A program made the translations under genes and the position numbers. Below the pieces are notes generated by a model that saw only the letters and a list, made by a program, of their open reading frames with translations, ran no database searches and had not been told where the DNA came from. Positions 1 through 3,807 of a stretch of DNA of 6,011 nt are shown here, in pieces. The stretch covers positions 1 to 6,011 of the forward strand of contig JAJTHX010000266.1 of assembly GCA_021300125.1 (NCBI GenBank). The letters are read 5' to 3'. How positions within the stretch are numbered: position 1 is the first letter of the stretch; each line of letters begins with the position of its first letter. This DNA is from Betaproteobacteria bacterium (GTDB lineage: Bacteria; Pseudomonadota; Gammaproteobacteria; Burkholderiales; SG8-41).

Positions 1-1
1 C

Positions 2-469
2 GTGCGCCTGCCTGACGGCAATACCGCGACGCGTGAATACATCTGCCATCCCGGCGCCGCGCTGATCCTCGCCCGGCCTGACCCGCACACGGTGGTACTG
101 GAGCGGCAGTTCCGCTATCCGCTGGGGCGCCATTTCATCGAACTGCCAGCGGGCAAGATCGATGCCGGCGAGGCGCCGCTGGACACCGCGCGGCGCGAAC
201 TGCGCGAGGAATGCGGTTTTACCGCGGCATCTTGGCGCCACCTCGCCACGCTGCATCCCTGCATCGCCTATGCCGACGAGCGCATCGAACTCTTCCTCGC
301 CGACGGCCTGACCGCCGTGGACAGCGCGCTCGATGACGGCGAATTCCTGGAGATGATGACGCTGCCGCTGGAAGAGGCGCTGGCCTGGGTCAGGGCAGGG
401 CGCATCACCGATCCGAAAACCGCGTTCGGCCTGTTCTGGGCGGAGAAACTCCTGCGCGACGGCTGGTGA
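2..469 (+). CDS. Nudix hydrolase, ADP-ribose pyrophosphatase type (5' end outside window)
   Basis: The 155 visible residues hold a perfect Nudix box (GX5EX7REUXEEXGU): G51, E57, R65-E66-L67, E69-E70 and G72, which form the Mg2+-binding catalytic helix that hydrolyses nucleoside diphosphates linked to another group. The lead-in (REYICHPGAA, then ERQFRYPLGRHFIELPAGKID) is typical of the ADP-ribose/ADP-sugar pyrophosphatase subgroup, such as B. subtilis NudF, which splits ADP-ribose to AMP and ribose 5-phosphate in the cytoplasm. The frame is open to the window edge. The GTG at position 2 aligns with an internal residue of full-length relatives, so about 25-35 N-terminal residues lie upstream and the true start is not visible. 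It ends in TGA 16 bases before the stop of the convergent regulator gene. The family is certain; the exact substrate is inferred from sequence type. Confidence 0.9.
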   Translation: MRLPDGNTATREYICHPGAALILARPDPHTVVLERQFRYPLGRHFIELPAGKIDAGEAPLDTARRELREECGFTAASWRHLATLHPCIAYADERIELFLADGLTAVDSALDDGEFLEMMTLPLEEALAWVRAGRITDPKTAFGLFWAEKLLRDGW

Positions 470-485
470 GCCGCAGCGCCGGGGA

Positions 486-2420
486 TCAGCCGCCGCTGGC
501 GGCCACGCGCCGTGTTTCGTCCGCCTGCAGCGGTTCGGCGCCGCGGAAAAAGCGCCCCTGGGCATAGAGCGCCCCGGATTCGCGCAGCAGCCTGAGCGCC
601 GGTTCTGTTTCGACACCCTTGGCGATGACCTGTCGCTTGAGGTCGCGGGCGAGCCCGGTGACCGCGCGGATGAAGGCACGGCTTTCCGGATTGTCGTCGA
701 GCTCGCGCGTGAAGGCGCTGCCGATCTTCAGGTAATCGACCTCGAAGTGGCGCAGGTAGTAGAAGGAGCTGAAGCCCGCGCCGAAATCGTCGAGTGCGGC
801 GCGCGCGCCGAGACTGCGCACCTGGCTGATGAAGGCGGCCGTGGCGTCGATGTTTTCCATCGCCGAGCGCTCGCTGATTTCGAACACCACTCGTCCCGGT
901 AAAACGCCGGAGGCGCGCAGCAGTTCACCCAGCTCGCGCGTCCAGTCGGGATCGGCGATCGATGCCGCCGAGACATTCACCGCGCAGGGCTGGCGCCAGC
1001 TGCTGCCCTGGTCGTGCAGATGGGCCAGCACCCTGGCAACCACGCGCTGGTCGAGCGCGGGCGCGAAGCCCAGCGATTCGGCGGTGGCCATGAACTGCGC
1101 CGAGTCGGTCCAGCGGCCCTGTTCGTCTCGGATGCGCAGGAAAATCTCGTGGTGCTGCACCGCGCCGTCGCGGATGCGCACTGCGGGCTGCGTGGACAGC
1201 GCAATCTCGTCCTGCTGCAGCGCATCGGCAATCAGCCGCGACCAGTGGGTGCGGCGGTGGGTGGCGCGCAGGGCGTCGGAGGCGGGATTGAACATCGCGA
1301 CCCGGTTGCGCCCCTCGTCCTTGGCCTGGTGGGTGGCGCTGTCCACCGCGGCAAGCAGGGCATTCCAGTCCGCGCCGTGGAAGGGGTACATCGCGATGCC
1401 GATGGAGGCGGTGGCGCTGGAGACCACGCGGTTGCGGTCCATCGCCAGGCGGTAGTTCTGCACCGCGGCGAGCACCGCTGCGGCGGCGCCTTGCGCGTCC
1501 TCGCGCAGCGCCTCCGGCAGGTTGAGCATGAAGCGGTCCTCGCCGATGCGGTAGAGCTCGCCATTGCGGCTGCGCGCGACGCTGCGCAGCACCCCCGAAA
1601 GCCCGATCACCAGCTGTTCGCCCGAGCCGTGGCCGAACACCGCATTGATGCGCTTGAAGTGGTCCATGTCCACCAGCAGCAGCGCACCGACCTGGCCCGA
1701 CTGCAGCGAGGTCTCGAGCTGGCGCTGCAACGCGCTGCGGTTGGGCAGGTCGGTCAGCGTGTCGTGCATCGCGACATGCTCGGCCCGGCGGATCGCCAGG
1801 TGCTGCTGCGTCACGTCACGCGCGGTGCCGCGGATGCCCAGTACCACGCCGCCCTCGTCGCGGGTGACTCGGGCATTGATGCCGATCCAGCGGTCCTCGC
1901 TGCGCGCGGTGGTGAGGTGGGTGACAAAGTTCTGCATCTCGCCGTTGCGGCGCAACGCCGACAGGAAGCGCCGGTTCGGCACATGCGCGCCATTGGTCTC
2001 GAAACTGAAAAAGCAGCGTCCGATGAGGTCGGCCGGCGCCAGCCCGAAAATGTCGTAGGCGGCGGCATTGAGGTAGGTGAAGCGGCCCTCGGCATCGGTC
2101 TGCCAGATCAGATCGTGCGAGGTTTCCACCAGGTCGCGGTAGCGGCCCTCGCTCTCGATCAGCAGCTGGATGATCCGGCGCTTCTCCGCCAGCGTGCGCT
2201 TGACACTGGCCAGCTCGAGCGACTGGGCGTCACCCTGGGTGCCGGCATGGCTCGCCTGCACCAGGCGGTCGACCAGTTCCTTGGGGTAGCGGCGGTGGCC
2301 GCCTTCGGTGCGCATCGCCGTCAGCACCCCCTGCTCGTCCCAGCGCCGCAGCTTCTGCGACGAGATGCCGAGCAGCTGGGCGGTCTGCTCGATGGTGTAG
2401 GACAGCTCGAAGTCTGGCAT
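486..2420 (-). CDS. MerR-type HTH / PAS / degenerate GGDEF / EAL regulator (RpfR-like, DSF-linked)
   Basis: This 644-residue protein is soluble, with no signal peptide or membrane segment seen. Domain order: MerR-type winged helix-turn-helix (about 7-55, including TEGGHRRY); a charged, probably coiled-coil linker (56-90); PAS with its C-terminal cap (91-206); GGDEF (about 219-375); EAL (about 395-635). The GGDEF signature reads GEDRF (293-297) and no RxxD inhibitory site is present, so cyclase activity is unlikely. The EAL domain keeps E425, N482, E514, D544-D545, K565, E604 and Q621, but EAL reads EIF, KID reads KIG, and EGVE reads KGVE (K601), so phosphodiesterase activity is doubtful. Its gene follows the DSF-synthase gene on the same strand after 106 bases, as the PAS-GGDEF-EAL DSF receptor gene rpfR accompanies rpfF in Burkholderia, where the N-terminus is a different, RpfF-binding domain. 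I infer a DNA-binding DSF/c-di-GMP sensor. The ATG at 2420 is preferred (GGGAG upstream, HTH near the N-terminus); an in-frame GTG at 2462 would add 14 basic residues. Confidence 0.88.
   Translation of the reverse strand: MPDFELSYTIEQTAQLLGISSQKLRRWDEQGVLTAMRTEGGHRRYPKELVDRLVQASHAGTQGDAQSLELASVKRTLAEKRRIIQLLIESEGRYRDLVETSHDLIWQTDAEGRFTYLNAAAYDIFGLAPADLIGRCFFSFETNGAHVPNRRFLSALRRNGEMQNFVTHLTTARSEDRWIGINARVTRDEGGVVLGIRGTARDVTQQHLAIRRAEHVAMHDTLTDLPNRSALQRQLETSLQSGQVGALLLVDMDHFKRINAVFGHGSGEQLVIGLSGVLRSVARSRNGELYRIGEDRFMLNLPEALREDAQGAAAAVLAAVQNYRLAMDRNRVVSSATASIGIAMYPFHGADWNALLAAVDSATHQAKDEGRNRVAMFNPASDALRATHRRTHWSRLIADALQQDEIALSTQPAVRIRDGAVQHHEIFLRIRDEQGRWTDSAQFMATAESLGFAPALDQRVVARVLAHLHDQGSSWRQPCAVNVSAASIADPDWTRELGELLRASGVLPGRVVFEISERSAMENIDATAAFISQVRSLGARAALDDFGAGFSSFYYLRHFEVDYLKIGSAFTRELDDNPESRAFIRAVTGLARDLKRQVIAKGVETEPALRLLRESGALYAQGRFFRGAEPLQADETRRVAASGG
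489..503. terminator. Short GC hairpin between convergent genes, possible weak terminator
   Basis: GCCGCC and GGCGGC form a perfect 6-bp stem around a 3-base loop (GCT), starting 20 bases past the Nudix stop codon and lying inside the last codons of the convergent regulator gene. No T-tract follows on either strand, so it is not a standard intrinsic terminator. It could act as a pause or end-protecting hairpin for the Nudix transcript. It could equally follow from the Ala-Ala-Ser-Gly-Gly codons in GC-rich DNA. Confidence 0.2.
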
Positions 2421-2430
2421 GCGGACAGGT

Positions 2431-2435
2431 CTCCC
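2431..2435 (-). promoter_or_regulatory. Ribosome binding site of the HTH-PAS-GGDEF-EAL gene
   Basis: GGGAG on the minus strand lies 10 bases before the ATG at 2420. The spacing is a little long, but no comparable purine block precedes the alternative GTG at 2462, so this site decides the start. Confidence 0.45.
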
Positions 2436-2448
2436 GAAACGCCCGCGG

Positions 2449-2464
2449 CCGCGCTTTCGCACGG
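2449..2464 (-). other. GAAA-tetraloop hairpin in the leader of the regulator gene
   Basis: In the minus-strand transcript, CCGTGC and GCGCGG pair over 6 bp (one G-U) around a GAAA loop of the stable GNRA class. It sits in the 106-base gap between the DSF-synthase stop and the regulator ATG, about 13 bases upstream of the GGGAG. It has no U-tract, so it is not an intrinsic terminator; it could affect processing or translation of the downstream gene. I found no convincing sigma-70 promoter in this gap, so the regulator is probably transcribed together with the synthase gene. Confidence 0.3.
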
Positions 2465-2526
2465 GCCGGGCGTCAACCTGGAATCCAGTTTATCAGAGCG
2501 TATGCGGCTGCAGTGCCGAAGCATGA

Positions 2527-3453
2527 TCAATGCACCACCGCCGGTTCCTGCAGGCCGTTCTGGCGTGACACCAGGCGCTGCATCAGTTTCAGGTCGCGCG
2601 GCCTCAGGCGCAGCGCGGCATCCACCCACAGCTCCACCACGTCCTCCAGCTCCTGGTAGCTGATCTGGTGCACGCGGCGGCGCACCGCGGCGAGCGCGGC
2701 CATGCCGTTGCGCGAGCGCGAGCGCTGGCGGATCAGCTGGTTGACCGCGGTTTCGCCCTCGCCGTCCTCGGCCACCACGTCGATCACCCCCAGCGCCTGC
2801 ATTTCCTCGGCGGTGTAGATCTTGCCCGAGGTGATGATCTCCTCGGCTCGGCGCTGGCCGACCTTGCGGTCGAGGAAGGAGTACGCGCCCATGCCCGGAA
2901 ACAGGTTGAACAGGATTTCCGGGAAGCCGAAGCGGGAGCGGCGCTCGGCGATGATCAGGTCGCTCGACAGCGCCGCCTCGAAACCGCCGCCGAGGCACTC
3001 GCCCTGCACCAGGGAAATCGTGGTCAGCGGCAGCTCATGGCCGAGGTAGTTGCGGTAGAGCACATCGATGCAGGCGCGGCCATAGGCCGACAGCGCCTCG
3101 CGGTCGCGGCGGTCGATCTTCTGGCGGAACAGGTCGAGATCGCCCCCCAGCTGGAACACGCCAGGCATGCCCGAGGCCAGGATCACGTATTCGATCGGCT
3201 CGCTGGTGTCGCCGCAATCGATTTCACCGCCGGTCTCGCCGAGAAAGCCGTAATAGGCGCGGATGTCGGCAAGCAGCCCCGGGTTGAAACAGGGGCGGGG
3301 GGCCGCGGTCCAGCGCGACCACAGGGCGCGGGTCTGGCGGTCAAAACTCGCCTGCAGCTGTGGAGAGAAGCGGAACTCGCTGGTGGTCCCGAAATCGGGT
3401 TTGACCACCGCATGATGGACGCTGAGGACGGCGGCCGGAATGTGCATTTCCAT
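2527..3453 (-). CDS. rpfF: RpfF-family DSF synthase (crotonase superfamily)
   Basis: RpfF enzymes dehydrate 3-hydroxyacyl-ACP to the cis-2-enoyl form and release the free cis-2-unsaturated fatty acid, the quorum signal DSF/BDSF, in the cytoplasm. This 308-residue protein has the family hallmarks: an oxyanion-hole segment FQLGGDLDLF (100-109); VQGECLGGGFEAAL (149-162) with E159; and FGFPEILFNLFPGMGAYSF (175-193) with E179. E159 and E179 are 20 residues apart, like the catalytic pair E141/E161 of Xanthomonas RpfF, and FNLFPGMGAYSF separates the family from ordinary enoyl-CoA hydratases. The C-terminus (ELWVDAALRL...LKLMQRLVSRQ) also follows RpfF. It is about 19 residues longer than the 289-residue Xanthomonas protein. 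The ATG at 3453 is supported by a strong ribosome site 7 bases upstream. It is the first gene of a likely two-gene unit with the HTH-PAS-GGDEF-EAL gene. No RpfC/RpfG two-component pair is present. The chain length of the signal cannot be read from sequence. Confidence 0.92.
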   Translation of the reverse strand: MEMHIPAAVLSVHHAVVKPDFGTTSEFRFSPQLQASFDRQTRALWSRWTAAPRPCFNPGLLADIRAYYGFLGETGGEIDCGDTSEPIEYVILASGMPGVFQLGGDLDLFRQKIDRRDREALSAYGRACIDVLYRNYLGHELPLTTISLVQGECLGGGFEAALSSDLIIAERRSRFGFPEILFNLFPGMGAYSFLDRKVGQRRAEEIITSGKIYTAEEMQALGVIDVVAEDGEGETAVNQLIRQRSRSRNGMAALAAVRRRVHQISYQELEDVVELWVDAALRLRPRDLKLMQRLVSRQNGLQEPAVVH

Positions 3454-3460
3454 TGCGATA

Positions 3461-3468
3461 CCCCTTTC
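3461..3468 (-). promoter_or_regulatory. Strong ribosome binding site of rpfF
   Basis: GAAAGGGG on the minus strand lies 7 bases before the ATG at 3453. It favours that start over the in-frame ATG two codons downstream, which would sit 13 bases away. Confidence 0.7.
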
Positions 3469-3498
3469 ATTTATCTAATTGAAAAACAGCGGTTTTTA

Positions 3499-3513
3499 GC
3501 GTGTCAGACACGC
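3499..3513. promoter_or_regulatory. 15-bp perfect palindrome, candidate operator of rpfF
   Basis: GCGTGTC-A-GACACGC is a perfect 7-1-7 inverted repeat. From the predicted rpfF promoter it would span about +3 to +17 of the transcript, a position suited to repression. As RNA it could also form a 6-bp, 3-base-loop hairpin at the 5' end. A second palindrome with the same 7-1-7 geometry and the same GCGnG outer bases lies at 3768-3782 near the aas start. The binding protein is unknown; the locally encoded MerR-type regulator is the obvious candidate. Confidence 0.45.
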
Positions 3514-3522
3514 ATGACCGGG

Positions 3523-3551
3523 ATTAGAGAGGGGCTTTGCAGCCGCGGCAA
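3523..3551 (-). promoter_or_regulatory. Candidate sigma-70 promoter of rpfF
   Basis: On the minus strand, TTGCCG (3551-3546, 4 of 6 to consensus) and TCTAAT (3528-3523, 5 of 6) are separated by exactly 17 bases. The transcript would start near 3516, giving a leader of about 63 bases that begins just before the 3499-3513 palindrome. A weaker alternative, CTGACA-N18-TTCAAT, begins inside the palindrome. Confidence 0.45.
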
Positions 3552-3601
3552 ATCTAACAAAATGATAAGTTTAAAATTTATTCAATTAAATCAACAGGTT
3601 G
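3551..3601. promoter_or_regulatory. AT-rich island ending in an IHF-consensus site
   Basis: Bases 3551-3600 contain only 9 G/C in 50 (18%), against a GC-rich background. Positions 3589-3601 (AATCAACAGGTTG) match the full IHF core consensus WATCAANNNNTTR, with the AT-rich flank on the 5' side of the core where IHF prefers it. The island lies directly upstream of the predicted rpfF promoter and about 115 bases upstream of the predicted aas promoter. Bending by IHF could therefore coordinate both genes. Binding is inferred from consensus only; H-NS-like binding is an alternative. Confidence 0.4.
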
Positions 3602-3686
3602 CAGAGTAGATTTCCGGGCCTGAATTTCACGGGGCGCAGATTTTTTTGCAATGAAGCCCTCGCGCGGCTGAAATGCCGGTCCGGAT

Positions 3687-3707
3687 GCCCTGCCGGCGTT
3701 GCAGGGC
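3687..3707 (+). other. GC-rich hairpin upstream of the aas promoter
   Basis: GCCCTGC (3687-3693) and GCAGGGC (3701-3707) form a perfect 7-bp stem with a 7-base loop. No T-tract follows, so a terminator is unlikely. It lies about 10 bases upstream of the -35 of the favoured aas promoter and could be a protein-binding site. If transcription starts farther upstream (for example from TTGCAA-N17-TGAAAT, 3646-3674), it would be part of the leader RNA. Confidence 0.25.
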
Positions 3708-3716
3708 CCCCCGGGT

Positions 3717-3745
3717 TTGACGGCAGGCAGCGGCTTGGTTAAAAA
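3717..3745 (+). promoter_or_regulatory. Candidate sigma-70 promoter of aas
   Basis: TTGACG (3717-3722, 5 of 6 to consensus) and TAAAAA (3740-3745, 4 of 6) are separated by 17 bases. The start would be near 3752, leaving a leader of about 56 bases that contains the 3768-3782 palindrome. A second, weaker candidate is TTGCAA (3646-3651) with TGAAAT (3669-3674), also 17 bases apart. Confidence 0.45.
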
Positions 3746-3767
3746 GCAAACGCCGGCCCCGGCTGCA

Positions 3768-3782
3768 GCGGGGTCACCCCGC
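3768..3782. promoter_or_regulatory. 15-bp perfect palindrome in the aas leader, candidate operator or hairpin
   Basis: GCGGGGT-C-ACCCCGC is a perfect 7-1-7 inverted repeat, about +17 to +31 from the predicted aas start and 14 bases before the ribosome site. It shares geometry and the outer GCGnG/CnCGC bases with the rpfF palindrome at 3499-3513 (8 of 15 positions identical). In RNA its left arm could instead pair with 3755-3761 (7 bp, one G-U), so two mutually exclusive hairpins are possible. Confidence 0.4.
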
Positions 3783-3795
3783 CGAAGTCCTCAAC

Positions 3796-3802
3796 GAAAG
3801 AG
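3796..3802 (+). promoter_or_regulatory. Ribosome binding site of aas
   Basis: GAAAGAG lies 5 bases before the GTG at 3808. Reading upstream in frame there is no ATG, GTG or TTG before a TGA at 3718-3720, so GTG 3808 is the only ordinary start for a full-length protein. Confidence 0.5.
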
Positions 3803-3807
3803 CCCCG

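Noticed and set aside
2444..2453. 10-bp palindrome CGCGGCCGCG in the rpfF-regulator gap
   Set aside because: It is an even-centred, all-GC repeat of low complexity, unlike the two intergenic palindromes, and expected by chance in such sequence.
1014..2663. Long plus-strand open frame (549 codons) opposite the regulator gene
   Set aside because: It is antisense to a clearly recognisable multidomain protein, has no family resemblance and is rich in Ala, Gly, Arg, Val and Gln. Such frames are common in GC-rich DNA.
2321..2998. Minus-strand frame bridging the rpfF 3' end and the regulator 5' end
   Set aside because: It is out of frame with both real genes, and its Arg/Pro/Gly-rich composition shows a frame shadow rather than a fusion.
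3479..3509. MerR-style promoter with a 19-20 bp spacer around the 3499-3513 palindrome
   Set aside because: TTGAAA at 3479 could be a -35, but no acceptable -10 lies 17-20 bases downstream, and the minus-strand alternatives do not bracket the palindrome.
3641..3647. Seven-T tract suggesting an intrinsic terminator
   Set aside because: No GC-rich stem precedes it on the plus strand, and neither flanking gene points into it; both genes are transcribed away.
3688..3703. Possible sigma-54 promoter ending in TTGCA
   Set aside because: The upstream half shows no TGGCAC resemblance; the minus-strand TTGCA near 3650 fails the same test.
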